Positions 18,155-27,820 are shown, counted from the first letter of the stretch. The stretch is DNA of 64,000 nt from G963668345 sp965206025 (GCA_965206025.1 CBDBIU010000004.1:2046001-2110000), one strand, 5' to 3'. Numbers and translations: made by a program. The notes: generated by a model from the sequence alone, not told the origin.

Positions 18155-18348
18155 GCCCGCTTTTCTCACCACGTGGCGAGGCGAAGTGCGTGAGAGGCCC
18201 GTCAGTACAAGGCGCGCGACGCTCGGCGACTCATTTTCTGAGAAATGCGAGCGTACTTGAACAGTACGTTGAGCACAGCGAGCAAGCGCAACGCCGTAAT
18301 GGCGAGCGTATGGCGTGCTTCGACCGTCAGGTGGTGAGAAATGCGGGG
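18155..18348 (+). mobile_element. Full copy (194 bp) of the GCCCGC-ended TA-target MITE
   Basis: The element starts GCCCGCTTTTCTCACCACGT and ends GGTGGTGAGAAATGCGGG, with TA on both sides (18153-18154 and 18349-18350). Its interior (GTGCGTGAGAGGCCCGTCAG, GCAAGCGCAACGCCGTAATG) matches the copies at 29819, 46096 and 60292. It carries a short extra insertion around TCATTTTCTGAGAAATGCGA. It lies in the gap between the RND permease and the sialidase-like gene. The rest of that gap shows no gene. Confidence 0.85.
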
Positions 18349-18430
18349 TAGTCCTGTACGAGACCCGGTTTGCAAGATCCGGCAAGATGTCCCCCGACAG
18401 AGTCGCCGTTCAAGCCAAGGAGGCAAAAGC

Positions 18431-19693
18431 ATGTCTGATTTCATGACAAGAAGGAACATCCTGAATGTTGCGGGAGCGGGCGCCGCGGGTCTGCTGGTCG
18501 GCGGGGGACTACGAGCCGGGGGCGCTCCGAAAGCCGTTGTGGATTCCACCACGGTCATCACCAATCGGCCGCACTTGTACCATGGGTGGCCGACTCTCGC
18601 CCGGCGGTCGAATGGCGAGCTGCTGGCGGTTTGCTCGGGAGGCCGCGAAGCCCATGTCTGCCCGTTCGGCCGCGTCGAATTGATGCGTTCGCGAGACAAT
18701 GGCGCAACTTGGACCTTCCCTCGCGTGCTGATCGACGGTCCGGTCGACGATCGCGACGCGGGCGTGCTGGAGACGGCCAAGGGTTCGATCCTGGTGACCA
18801 CGTTCACATCTGTGGCTTACGAAGACCGGCTGAACACTGCGCTGAAGATGAAACCGGATGACGAGAATGCCTGGCCGCCGGAGAAGATCGGCCGCTGGCA
18901 AGCGGTCCACCATCGAGTCGGCGCCGCGCAGCGCGAAGTGGAACTGGGAAGCTGGATCATCCGATCGAGGGATGCGGGGCGGTCGTGGTCGGCCCCCTAC
19001 CGCTGCCCGGTGAACAGTCCCCATGGGCCGATTCAGCTTTCCGACGGGCGCCTGCTTTACGCGGGCAAACTCTTTTGGTACGGCCGGGCGGGCCAAGGCC
19101 AGGGCCGCATCGGCGTTTGTGAGTCGGCTGACGACGGCGAAACGTGGCGCTGGTTGGCCGAGATCCCGACGCGTCCCGGCGACAACTTCGATGATTATCA
19201 CGAACTGCACGCAGTCGAAGCCGCCGACGGCGGGGTCATCGCTCACATTCGGAATCACAATAAGGCGAATGAGCGCGAAACCTTGCAGAGCGAATCTCGC
19301 GACGGAGGGAAGAGCTGGTCCCTGCCCCGTTCCATCGGTGTCTGGGGCTATCCTTCGCACCTGCTGCGCCTCAGCGACGATCGCCTTCTGATGAGCTACG
19401 GCCACCGCCGTGATCCCATCGGGAACCAGGCCCGCATTAGCGAAGATCATGGCCGGAGTTGGTCCGCGGCGATGATCGTCTCCGGCGACGCGACTTCGAC
19501 CGACCTCGGCTACCCTTCGACCGTCGAGCTCGACGGCGGTTCGCTGTTGACCCTCTGGTACGAGTTGATGGCAAGCTCCCCCGCGGATCTGCCCCACTAC
19601 AATGCTCGGGGCCGCGACGAAGCTTGGTTCAAGATGACCGGGCAGTCGGCGGGAGCGGTGCTGCGGCAGGCGAGGTGGAAGATCGAGGGGTGA
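18431..19693 (+). CDS. Exported sialidase-fold (BNR/Asp-box) protein
   Basis: A 420-residue six-bladed propeller protein resembling exo-alpha-sialidases. It has a twin-arginine-type N-terminus (MTRRNILNVAGAGAAGLLVG), so Tat export is likely. At least five Asp-boxes are visible: SRDNGATW, SRDAGRSW, SADDGETW, SRDGGKSW and SEDHGRSW. The ATG at 18431 is chosen because AAGGAGGC lies just upstream and the signal peptide begins there. Whether it cleaves sialic acid is unknown; many environmental Asp-box proteins of this type act on other glycans or have no tested activity. It is flanked on both sides by MITE-type repeats. Confidence 0.85.
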   Translation: MSDFMTRRNILNVAGAGAAGLLVGGGLRAGGAPKAVVDSTTVITNRPHLYHGWPTLARRSNGELLAVCSGGREAHVCPFGRVELMRSRDNGATWTFPRVLIDGPVDDRDAGVLETAKGSILVTTFTSVAYEDRLNTALKMKPDDENAWPPEKIGRWQAVHHRVGAAQREVELGSWIIRSRDAGRSWSAPYRCPVNSPHGPIQLSDGRLLYAGKLFWYGRAGQGQGRIGVCESADDGETWRWLAEIPTRPGDNFDDYHELHAVEAADGGVIAHIRNHNKANERETLQSESRDGGKSWSLPRSIGVWGYPSHLLRLSDDRLLMSYGHRRDPIGNQARISEDHGRSWSAAMIVSGDATSTDLGYPSTVELDGGSLLTLWYELMASSPADLPHYNARGRDEAWFKMTGQSAGAVLRQARWKIEG

Positions 19694-19856
19694 GTCTCGC
19701 GGCCGGAAGGATAGGGTGGCCTGCATGAGAGAGCTGTTCCGCCGCGGCTGAAAATGTCACTGATTCCGCGTGCCTTCGCCCCTTCCCGGGGACACGCGCT
19801 CGGAGCAGCTCGTTGCCTGCGACGAAGCGGCAACCACGGGGCGGGCAACAGCAAAT

Positions 19857-19946
19857 TAGCCCGCTTTTCTCGCCATCGGTCGCCGGGACCGCGGAGACAA
19901 ATGTCCGCCGTCAGGGATGATCGGGGCGCGATTCATCGCGCCCACG
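19857..19946 (+). repeat. MITE left end with REP palindrome
   Basis: TA then GCCCGCTTTTCTCGCCATCG begins this copy. It continues through GTCCGCCGTCAGGGATG and the palindrome GGGGCGCGA-TTCA-TCGCGCCC (19923-19942), a core shared with the copy at 1748-1937. No matching right end was found before the IS481 remnant. The following stretch to about 20216 holds the repeat GTGGCGCACGCATTCTTGCG (near 20157), also present near 55534, and no gene. Confidence 0.55.
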
Positions 19947-20217
19947 CAGGTCTCTGCGATCCCTGCGCTACACACTGAGTCACGAGCGCGAGCGAGCGGT
20001 CCCGAGGGGAGCGATCGTTGCGGGGATTGCCCTGTCACTAACGTTCCAGTTCCGTAGCGAAGGGCTGGGCCGCCGTTTGGCCCAGACCTGCGGCCTTTTC
20101 TGGCCCCTCGCGGGGACGAAAAGCCGACCCACGATACGTGGGGCTTCTGCCTTTGTGGCGCACGCATTCTTGCGTGCCGTGTCGCCAGGTCCGATCCGGA
20201 CACATACTGAACAGAAT

Positions 20218-21116
20218 AGTCCAAGTACATCCTGAACACTTTTGAGGCATAAAACATTCTCGATAGAGAATGTTTTATGGCTCTTCCGGGTTTTTAGTGG
20301 GTGGCCAACGGGTAGCCGGCTCCTCCATCCTGCCGACCCGACGTCGCCCGCAGTCACATCGGAGCCCAAAAGGCGGCCAAGAAATCCCCAAATACCCTAC
20401 ACGCCAGTCCGGTCGTGGGCAACTCGTAAAGGGAATAAGACACTGATAAACAGGGAGTTATCTCTTTGAGTGTGGCCACTGGATGACAGTTGTGGATCCG
20501 CATTTCACAGCCTTCGGGAGACTGTACGACTACCTGCCAGCAGCCTTGCTCTACTCGTAACCCTTTGTTTATCAGTAATTCTTTTTGGCCAACGCAGTCG
20601 CCGCCCGGCCTTGGGGGCCGTAGAGTTGTCACGAAGCCCTTGAATGGCACCGAAGCAGGCTCCGGGAGGTCGGCCTCACAGTGGCGAGGGATCCGTCACT
20701 CACCGCCGCCAGCCACTAAAATCCCAGAAGAGCCTGTTTTATGCCTTGGGAAACGACGGATGTGATGGACCCAAAAAAGCGGATGATCGAGCAATGGCAG
20801 AGCGGTCGCTACAGTAAGGCCGAGCTGGCGCGGCGCTTCGGCGTGAGCCGCACGACGGTGTATGAGTGGATCGGGCGGTTTAACGCCTGCGGGTGCAGAA
20901 AGGCGGACAGTTTCGCTGGGCATCGCATTATGTTTTTCTGACGCGGGCGTTGCACGGCGAGGTGATCGGGCTGGAGGCTTTGGATGAACGCGAGTACCGC
21001 ATCTGGTTGGGGCCCTTGGCGTTGGGCGTTCTCGACTCCTGCCAGGGGGCGGTCCGCGCCGCCGGCAACGTCCTGGATTGGAGTAGAAAAGTGTCCAGGA
21101 TGTACTCGGCTTGACA
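20218..21116 (+). mobile_element. Decayed IS481-family insertion sequence (internally deleted), with a nested MITE
   Basis: The ends are related inverted repeats: left AAGTACATCCTGAACACTTTT and right AGTGTCCAGGATGTACTCGG...TTGACA. The transposase N-terminus starts at ATG 20741 (MPWETTDVMDPKKRM) with a helix-turn-helix (AELARRFGVSRTTVYEWIGR). The C-terminus survives in another frame from about 20893 (GGQFRWASHYVFLTRALHGE, GPLALGVLDS). The DDE core is missing, so the element is inactive. Before MITE insertion the start codon lay inside a perfect 17-bp stem with a GATA loop (5' arm 20245-20261), which may have limited transposase translation. Confidence 0.8.
20279..20734 (+). mobile_element. 456-bp ISL3-type MITE, copy 1
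   Basis: The ends are inverted repeats, GGCTCTTCCGGGTTTTTAGT and the complement of CACTAAAATCCCAGAAGAGC(C). They are flanked by the 8-bp duplication TGTTTTAT (20271-20278 and 20735-20742). The ends match those of the ISL3 IS at 38761-40059. The insertion point is the start codon of the IS481 transposase. A 98-codon ORF runs on the minus strand (20354-20650, starting MPFKGFVTTLRPP) and is present in all three copies; its status as a gene is unproven. Confidence 0.93.
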
Positions 21117-21123
21117 GGGACGT

Positions 21124-21167
21124 GGTGCACGCTTTTAGCGTGCAGTGTCGGGCTTTCGAGCCCGACA
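21124..21167. repeat. Tandem stem-loops (REP-like)
   Basis: Two perfect hairpins sit side by side: TGCACGCT-TTT-AGCGTGCA (21126-21144) and TGTCGGGCT-TTCG-AGCCCGACA (21146-21167), the second with a stable UUCG-type loop. They directly follow the IS481 right end and precede the ThDP enzyme gene. They may act as a terminator or as a REP element. The rest of the gap to 21492 shows no gene. Confidence 0.6.
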
Positions 21168-21492
21168 TTTCCAAACCCATAGCAAACTCGTCTCCCGGAC
21201 GTTCCACCGGGTCGAACGTTCTCGCATGCGCGGGCGGTCGGCCGTTCCGCGGGCCGCACGCCCGACGACCCCTCCCTCCTCCCCGGAAATCGCGGCTTCA
21301 CTCTCGAGGGCGCTCCGGTTTTGCCGCCCAGCGGGCTTGTTCGATCCATAGGCGCCTGTGTACATTCTAAGTATTCTAAGCTCGTCCTTTGTCGAGCTTC
21401 GGGAATTTTGCTAGACTCTCGCCTGTCGATCTCCCAGAAAAGCGCGCCGGCCAAGTATTCCCGTTGGGCGGTTCACGGAAAAAGGTAAACAA

Positions 21493-23145
21493 ATGAATGG
21501 CAGCCAAGCGATTGCACGAATTCTAACGATCGAAGGCGTGAAGCAAGTCTTTTGCTTCCCGATGACGCCGATATTAGAAGCCTTGGCCGAGGAGGGAATC
21601 CGTCCCATTGTGGCCCGCCAGGAGCGGGTCGCCGAAAACATGGCCGACGGCTTTTCCCGGACGTCTCTCGGCGAGCGGATCGGAGTGGTCAGCGTACAAG
21701 CGCTTGCGGGTGCGGAGAACGGGTTTGCTGGTATCGCCCACGCGAATACGGATTCAAGCCCGGTCTTGTTTCTTCCCGGTCACCCGGGCCGGCAGTTCAA
21801 GGGCGTGCCCCCCAACTTCGACGCCGTGCCGAACTTTTCAGGAACCACGAAGTGGGCCGACACGATCCCTTCGGCCGATGCTGTTCCGGGTCGCATGCGG
21901 CGCGCGTTCACGGCCCTGCGGTCAGGCCGTCCGGCCCCGGTGCTGCTGGAGGTGCCCGGCGACGTTGCCGCGGAAGAGTTTTCCGGGGAACTTGACTACC
22001 GCCCGGTTCCTCGGTTGCGGACCGCCCCCGACCCGGACGCGGCGCGCGAGGCCGTTAAGCTGCTTCTCGCCGCCGAGCGGCCCATGATCTGGGCGGGGCA
22101 GGGAGTGCTCTACTCCCAAGCTTGGGAGGAATTGAAGCAGGCCGCCGAGCTGCTGGGCGCTCCGGTGATGACTACGCTCATGGGTAAGAGCGCCTTTGAT
22201 GAGCGGCACCCGCTTTCGCTCGGCATGGGTTCCTACTGCCGAACCGCGATGGCCGAGGACTATCTCGACCATTGCGACGCGCTGTTTGCCGTCGGGACGA
22301 GTCTAAGCCGCTACATTTTTACGCCTGTGATTCCTTCCGGGAAACGGGCCATCGTCCATGCGACGGCTGACTCGCGCGACCTGAACAAGGACTATATGCC
22401 TGACGTGGCCTTGCTGGGCGATGCCAAACTCACCTTGCGCCAAATGATTGAAGAAATCCGGTCGCAGACCGGTGGGGCGGCGAAGCCCGGCAGATCCCAG
22501 GCGGAAGAGCATGTTCAGGGCGTCCGCAGCCAGTGGCGGCGGCGCTGGGCAGCGAAGCTGATCTCCGAGGAGACCCCCATCAACCCCTACCGGGTAATCG
22601 GCGATTTTATGAAGACGGTCGATCCGAGCCAAGCCATTGTTACCCATGACTCGGGCAATCCCAGGGATCAGCTGGCCCCGCTTTACGAGTCCGTCACGCC
22701 GCGCGGCTACATCGGCTGGGGACATTCGACGCAGCTTGGCTTTTCCCTCGGCGCCGCGATGGGCGCCAAACTCGCGGCCCCGGAAAAACTAGTGGTCAAC
22801 TTTATGGGCGATGCGGCGTTCGGCATGGTCGGCATGGACGTCGAGACGGCGGTTCGCGAACAGATCCCGATTCTGACGATGCTGCTGAATAACTCGGCGA
22901 TGGGGAACTACGAGAAGAACATTCCCAAATCGGTCGAGCGCTACGGGACGAAATACCTCAGCGGCCGCTACAGCGAAGTGGCGCGCGGATTGGGCGCCTA
23001 CTCCGAACGCATCGAAAAGCCGGAGGAGATCATTCCCGCCATCGAGCGCGGCATCGCCCAGACGAAGGAAGGGAACCCCGCCCTACTCGAGTTCATCACC
23101 CGCGAAGAGCCTGACATGGCGATTCCGCAAAGCGGCTCGCACTGA
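21493..23145 (+). CDS. Thiamine-diphosphate-dependent enzyme, acetolactate synthase-like
   Basis: A 550-residue ThDP enzyme of the acetolactate synthase/benzoylformate decarboxylase superfamily. Its three domains are visible: the Pyr domain with the conserved catalytic Glu (IVARQERVAENMADGFSR), a central domain (RPMIWAGQGVLYSQAWEELK), and the PP domain with the cofactor motif FMGDAAFGMVGMDVETAV...LLNNSAM. The canonical GDG is GDA here. No acetolactate synthase small subunit is adjacent, and branched-chain biosynthesis genes are absent, so a biosynthetic AHAS role is doubtful; a catabolic decarboxylase or carboligase is more likely. The ATG at 21493 has AAAGGTAAACAA before it. Confidence 0.85.
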   Translation: MNGSQAIARILTIEGVKQVFCFPMTPILEALAEEGIRPIVARQERVAENMADGFSRTSLGERIGVVSVQALAGAENGFAGIAHANTDSSPVLFLPGHPGRQFKGVPPNFDAVPNFSGTTKWADTIPSADAVPGRMRRAFTALRSGRPAPVLLEVPGDVAAEEFSGELDYRPVPRLRTAPDPDAAREAVKLLLAAERPMIWAGQGVLYSQAWEELKQAAELLGAPVMTTLMGKSAFDERHPLSLGMGSYCRTAMAEDYLDHCDALFAVGTSLSRYIFTPVIPSGKRAIVHATADSRDLNKDYMPDVALLGDAKLTLRQMIEEIRSQTGGAAKPGRSQAEEHVQGVRSQWRRRWAAKLISEETPINPYRVIGDFMKTVDPSQAIVTHDSGNPRDQLAPLYESVTPRGYIGWGHSTQLGFSLGAAMGAKLAAPEKLVVNFMGDAAFGMVGMDVETAVREQIPILTMLLNNSAMGNYEKNIPKSVERYGTKYLSGRYSEVARGLGAYSERIEKPEEIIPAIERGIAQTKEGNPALLEFITREEPDMAIPQSGSH

Positions 23146-23171
23146 TGGTTTGATGGCCCGCTGAACCGTTA

Positions 23172-23195
23172 GCCCGTTTTCTCGCCAGGTACTCG
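23172..23195 (+). repeat. Short MITE left-end remnant
   Basis: TA then GCCCGTTTTCTCGCCAGGTA, a diverged end of the GCCCGC family, lies between the ThDP gene and the broken membrane-protein gene. No partner end was seen. Confidence 0.45.
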
Positions 23196-23205
23196 GGCGC
23201 CCGGC

Positions 23206-24547
23206 TCACTGGCCGCTGGGGACTTCCAGTTCCGGCGCAATGCCGGACCAGGCTTCGCGGGTTGGCGTCGCTGTGGCGCTCGTGAAGCGAACTTGGGCGC
23301 GGGTGCGCGGACAGATCAGATCGAGCCTCCGTGTTCGCGCCGCGGTCATCTGAACCCGCTCGACCGAGTGGCGATGGAAGGTTAAGCGCTGGCCGGCGAG
23401 CAGCACGGCCGCCATGTCCATCTGCTCCGAGTCCAATACCAGGCGCTTGACGACAATGGCGTCGGGGCCCGTGCAGACGACGCTCACCGCGTGCCCGGCA
23501 AGCTCCAAGGTGCAACCGGTGAGCTCGGTCGTTTCCCGCGCGCTGATCTCGATGGCCTCTTCGGGCTTGTGGTCGGGGTTGAACAGGGCGATGAACTTTT
23601 CGTTGTAGTCCGCCAGGTAGCCGGGAAACTCGCTCGAAGTCAGGGGAGCGCCCTCAGGATAGCGAATCTCCAGAATGACGGGCTTGCCGATGTGGCGTTC
23701 GAGCAACGGCTCGTAAGCGTTGGCCATCACGTCGAGAACCGAGCTTCCGATTTCGCTGATCTTGCCCGTCTGCCCCTTGACGGCGGCGCCCATCTGACCC
23801 TTCCCCGTCATTCGCCCAATAAAGAGGCTCAACGTATTCATGATTGCGTCGCGCACGACGTTGATCAGGTTGCTGACGCTGCGCCGCCCCCGCCGCAACA
23901 CTCCGGGGTGAACGCTGCGTCCGATTTACTTCTCGCGGTCTCGAAGTTCTTCCGGGGTCAGCCCGTCGACCGTCCGGCAGACGGCCAAGCTCTTTAGAAT
24001 CTCGCCCTCGTAGATCAGAAAGCCGCTCTTGCTGAGACTCCGAGAATCTAGGAACGGTGAGTCAAACGCTATCCGGACCCCCTGGCTGTAGACGAACATA
24101 TCTCCCCAGACGGCCGGGGCGTTGGGAGCTAGTGTAGTGCGTCGTAAATAGAAATGTTTATTATCTTGGGAACGTCTAGACAATTGAGAGGACGTCCGCG
24201 ATGCGTATTGCTCCCCAGATTGAACTGGACGCGGATCAGCGGTCGCGGGTGGAAGCCATCGTGCGGAGCCGAAAGCTGCTGGCCCATCTGATTGAACGGT
24301 CGAGAATCATGCTGCCGGCTGCCACCGGCTGCGGCAACTAACCTGGAGAAAGTCAAACGCGCTCGGCGCTCTCTTGATAAACGTCAATCCGTTTGACGCA
24401 CTACACTAGGTAGGTCACGTGGTGGTTGTGCATCAGGCGGAGGCATTTGTCTTTGCTCAGACGCCGGACCAACGCCGCCAACAGCGTTAGCGCAAAGATG
24501 AGGAAGATCGTGACGAGGAAGAGATCGTCAATGATGGTCGTATCCAT
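23206..24547 (-). pseudogene. Membrane-anchored protein gene broken by a MITE and by an in-frame stop
   Basis: Reading from ATG 24547, the protein begins MDTTIIDDLFLVTIFLIFALTLL (one membrane helix) and continues to MHNHHVTYL. It is then cut by a 275-bp element (24132-24406). Removing the element and one TA copy joins CTA directly to GCT, and the reading resumes in frame as APNAPAVWGDMFVYSQGVRI, continuing to LTPEELRDREK. An in-frame TAA (23926-23928) follows, and the same frame then runs on as IGRSVHPGVLRRGRRSVSNL to a stop at 23206. The TAA could derive from CAA (Gln). I believe this is one gene of an uncharacterised family in which this region is continuous. Function unknown; a GTG at 23901 could still start the C-terminal 231 residues. 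Confidence 0.75.
24132..24406 (+). mobile_element. 275-bp IS630-derived MITE with TA target duplication
   Basis: The termini are inverted repeats GTGTAGTGCGTC/GACGCACTACAC, bordered by TA at 24130-24131 and 24407-24408. Inside, an ORF from 24201 (MRIAPQIELDADQRSRVEAI, then LLAHLIERSRIMLPAA) matches the N-terminus of IS630-family transposases but stops after about 46 codons, so the catalytic core is gone. TA duplication is the IS630/Tc1-mariner hallmark. It is inserted in the membrane-protein gene described above. Confidence 0.9.
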
Positions 24548-24956
24548 AGCTGCGTTTCACGAGGGGCTGTTGTTTTCGCGGAGTAACCGGCTCCGGCTGC
24601 GACCCAAGCGGCTGAACCAGCCATCCAAGAGGCTCTTGCTCCGGGGGGCCTGTACTCCATGACTGCCAAGACGCGGCGACGCCCAGCGGTCGGCCGGGCG
24701 TCCATGCACGTTCGACCGAGCATTTTAGCGTGTTTCGCGCTCGCTCACGAAATAAGGGCGTCCAGGTCAACTCGTGCAAGTACAATCCGTTCGGGCGGGA
24801 AGTTGCGGCCGCAACAGCAATTTGATTTGATGAGGGAAACGAGCTGGGCGAATCCGAACAGCTCAAGCCTGGGGAGATAGCTTTTGTTGGGGGTCCTCGA
24901 CGTTGGGACCCAGCGGTCTTCGGTCCGCAACTTTTCGAGCGCTGAAAGGACGATCC

Positions 24957-27815
24957 GTGCCGCATCACAGCAGGCGTATTTTCTCGGCCGCCCGCCGGGT
25001 CGGCGTCCGCGTGGCTGTGACGCTTGGCCTTCCGGTCTCGCTAGCCTTCGGCCAGGCCGCCAACCCCGCTGATTTCTTCGAAAAAAAGATTCGCCCCATC
25101 TTCGCCGACAACTGCCAAGGGTGCCACAACCCGGAGCTCAAGACGGGCGGGCTTGACTTGTCGACCCCCGAGAGTTTCGCGAACGGGGGCCAGAGCGGGC
25201 CGATCGTTTCACCCGACAACCCCGCGGGCAGCCGCTTGCTGAGAGTCGTCAGCTACGAAGAGAAGTTGAAGATGCCGCCGCGTATGAAGCTCGGCGATCC
25301 CCAGATCGCCGCCCTCAGGGAGTGGGTCATGGCCGGCGCGCCCTGGCCGGGCGCCGAAGCTACGCTGCCGACGAGTATCGAAGAGCAGCGAGCAGGGACG
25401 CGGGAAACCCCGTTCACCGAAGAGCAAAGGAACTTTTGGGCCTTCCAACCGGTCAATGACCCGGCTCCGCCCGAGGTTCGCCGCGAAAGTTGGGTACAAT
25501 CCCCGATCGATCGTTTCGTGTTGGCTCGGCTCGAGCAAGAAGGGCTCGCGCCCGCCTCCCCGGCCGACAAGCTGACGCTGCTCCGACGGGCGACGTTCGA
25601 CTTGACCGGCTTGCCGCCCACGGAGGAAGAGATCGCCCGGTTTACCGCCGACGCCTCGCCCGACGCTTTTGAGCGCGTGGTGACTCGCCTGCTGGCCTCG
25701 CCCCGCCACGGCGAGCGCTGGGGCCGGCACTGGCTCGATGTGGCGCGCTACGCCGACTCGACGGGCAACGACGAAGACCATCGCTACCCGCACGCCTGGC
25801 GATACCGGGATTACGTCATCGCCGCCTTCAACGAAGATACGCCTTACGATCAGTTTGTCCGCGAGCAGATCGCCGGCGACCTGCTTCCCTCCGACGACCC
25901 GGACGGCGTCAATCGCCGCGGCATCGTGGCCACGGGCTTTCTGGCGCTCGGTCCCAAAGCCCTGGCGCAGCGCGATAAGGACAAGATGCTCTACGACGTC
26001 TACGACGAGCAGATGGACGTCGTCACCAAGGCGTTCATGGGCTTGACGGTAACTTGTGCCCGCTGCCACGACCACAAGTTCGATCCGATTCTGACGAAGG
26101 ACTATTACTCGCTGGCGGGCATCTTCGCCAGTACGAGAAGCTTCCGGTTTCCGAGAGTTTTTGTTTCCAAGCCTTGGGTAACTCCCTTGGCCCCCGAGGA
26201 AGAATATCAGGGATATCTTCGGCACCGGGACGCCATCGCCGCGAAGAGATTCGAGATTGACGATATCGTTGGCGAGCACCTCGAGCGGCACAATCGGAGG
26301 CTCGTCGGGAGTCTAGCCAAGTATATGGCGGCCGCGCGCCGGCTATATCACGACGCGACGAACCCGGCTGCGACGGCTGCTGACGAGCGGCTTGACGAGG
26401 ATGTCCTCAGCCGTTGGGTAAGCTATCTCGAGCCGCGGACAGACGACGATCGCTCGCACCTGAGCGACTGGCGTTCGGCGCCGGAACAGGAGCTTCCGAA
26501 AATCGCCTTGGCTTATCAGGGGAGATTCGAAGAGATCGCTTGCGAATGGCACGAAACCATGCGCAGGTGGCGGCAGGCCGTCAAGAGGGCGGTGAAGGAC
26601 AAGAACATGCCGCCTCCCGACCGGCCTAAGTTCGACCCCGAAGAAGATCGGTTCTTCCACGACGTCCACTTCGCCGAGGGGGGCCCGTTCACTCTCTCCG
26701 AGCAGGAGCAGGACGCGGTCATTCCAGCGCCCACGGCCGCCGCGGTCGCCGGTCTGCGCCAGGAGTTGAAACATCTGGAGGCAACTCTCCCTCCGGAACC
26801 GGAGTTGGCTTCTTCCGTCGCGGAAGGTGATGTTGTGCAACAGAAGGTCTTCATCCGCGGCGACCACCACAACCCGGGAGAGCCCGTCTCGCGTGGATTT
26901 CCCGCCATTCTCGGCAGGTGGGGCGAGCCGCCGGTCGCCCAGGGCAGCGGACGGCTGGCGCTGGCCGAATGGCTGACCCGGGACGACCATCCGCTAACCG
27001 CGCGGGTGATGATGAATCGGATTTGGCACTGGCACTTTGGGGAAGGATTGGTGCGGAGTCCGAATAATTTCGGGAAGCTGGGCGAACGGCCAACCCATCC
27101 CGAATTGCTCGACTATCTGGCCAAGCGCTTCGTCGAGGGCGGCTGGTCCGTCAAGAAGATGCATCGCTTGCTCATGCTGTCGAGTACGTACCAAATGAGC
27201 AGCGAGGCAACGGCGGATACGCTCGCGAAAGACCGGGAAAACAAGCTCCTGACGCGATTCGAGCGGCGGCGGCTCGACATCGAGGCCATCCGCGACGGAC
27301 TGCTCGCCATCGACGGCTCGCTCGACCTCGAAATGGGCGGGACGCTGCAGTCCGGCTATGGCACCGACCGCGAAAACAGCAACGATCGGCTGAGCTTGAA
27401 TCCCGAAAAAGTGAATCGCCGCTTGGTCTACCTTCCGCTACGACGCGCCAACTTGCCCACGCTGCTGAACTTGTTTGACTTCGGCGACGCGACAACGACG
27501 ACAGGAAAACGTTCCGGCACGAACGTCGCGCCCCAAGCCCTGTTCATGATGAATAGCGAGTTCGTGGCTGCGCGGGCCCGCAACCTGGCGCGGAAGCTCT
27601 TGGACGATGACAGCGGCCCCGAAAACGCCCAGCGTCTCGAGCGCGCCTATCTGATCACGTTGAATCGACCTCCGGAGAGCCATGAAATCGAGTCCGGATT
27701 GGCCTATCTCGATCGGCTCGGAAGCCGGGCCTCGGGCTCGATGGAAGGTCTCGACGCCTGGCAAAGTCTGTGCCGGGTCCTCATGGCGTCGAACGAGTTT
27801 ATATACTTGGAGTGA
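24957..27815 (+). CDS. PSD1 and planctomycete-cytochrome-C (DUF1549/DUF1553) domain protein
   Basis: A 952-residue exported protein. The GTG at 24957 is preferred because GAAAGGA lies upstream and a signal peptide follows (RVGVRVAVTLGLPVSLAFGQ). Domains in order: a PSCyt1 heme domain with CQGCH (about residue 53) and the distal KMPP; DUF1549/PSCyt2 from about residue 170 (SPIDRFVLARLEQEGL) with a second heme-type motif, CARCH; then C-terminal DUF1553/PSD1 (DDHPLTARVMMNRIWHWHFG). Such proteins occur next to DUF1501 proteins in Planctomycetota, Verrucomicrobiota and Acidobacteriota. They are thought to be extracytoplasmic and linked to polysaccharide or sulfated-glycan breakdown, but the reaction is unknown. 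The DUF1501 gene starts six bases after its stop. Confidence 0.93.
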   Translation: MPHHSRRIFSAARRVGVRVAVTLGLPVSLAFGQAANPADFFEKKIRPIFADNCQGCHNPELKTGGLDLSTPESFANGGQSGPIVSPDNPAGSRLLRVVSYEEKLKMPPRMKLGDPQIAALREWVMAGAPWPGAEATLPTSIEEQRAGTRETPFTEEQRNFWAFQPVNDPAPPEVRRESWVQSPIDRFVLARLEQEGLAPASPADKLTLLRRATFDLTGLPPTEEEIARFTADASPDAFERVVTRLLASPRHGERWGRHWLDVARYADSTGNDEDHRYPHAWRYRDYVIAAFNEDTPYDQFVREQIAGDLLPSDDPDGVNRRGIVATGFLALGPKALAQRDKDKMLYDVYDEQMDVVTKAFMGLTVTCARCHDHKFDPILTKDYYSLAGIFASTRSFRFPRVFVSKPWVTPLAPEEEYQGYLRHRDAIAAKRFEIDDIVGEHLERHNRRLVGSLAKYMAAARRLYHDATNPAATAADERLDEDVLSRWVSYLEPRTDDDRSHLSDWRSAPEQELPKIALAYQGRFEEIACEWHETMRRWRQAVKRAVKDKNMPPPDRPKFDPEEDRFFHDVHFAEGGPFTLSEQEQDAVIPAPTAAAVAGLRQELKHLEATLPPEPELASSVAEGDVVQQKVFIRGDHHNPGEPVSRGFPAILGRWGEPPVAQGSGRLALAEWLTRDDHPLTARVMMNRIWHWHFGEGLVRSPNNFGKLGERPTHPELLDYLAKRFVEGGWSVKKMHRLLMLSSTYQMSSEATADTLAKDRENKLLTRFERRRLDIEAIRDGLLAIDGSLDLEMGGTLQSGYGTDRENSNDRLSLNPEKVNRRLVYLPLRRANLPTLLNLFDFGDATTTTGKRSGTNVAPQALFMMNSEFVAARARNLARKLLDDDSGPENAQRLERAYLITLNRPPESHEIESGLAYLDRLGSRASGSMEGLDAWQSLCRVLMASNEFIYLE

Positions 27816-27820
27816 ATCCC

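Noticed and set aside
17863..18351. 162-codon plus-strand ORF covering the MITE at 18155
   Set aside because: Similar ORFs appear at 29596 and 46093 only because they cross the same repeat; the frame is a by-product of the GC-rich element.
19856..20369. Overlapping minus-strand ORFs of 129-133 codons
   Set aside because: They run through MITE and IS481 end sequences and have no protein-like composition or ribosome site.
20271..20742. CRISPR-like regular repeats
   Set aside because: The repeats in the window are dispersed or paired at element ends; no array of regularly spaced repeats and no cas gene was seen.
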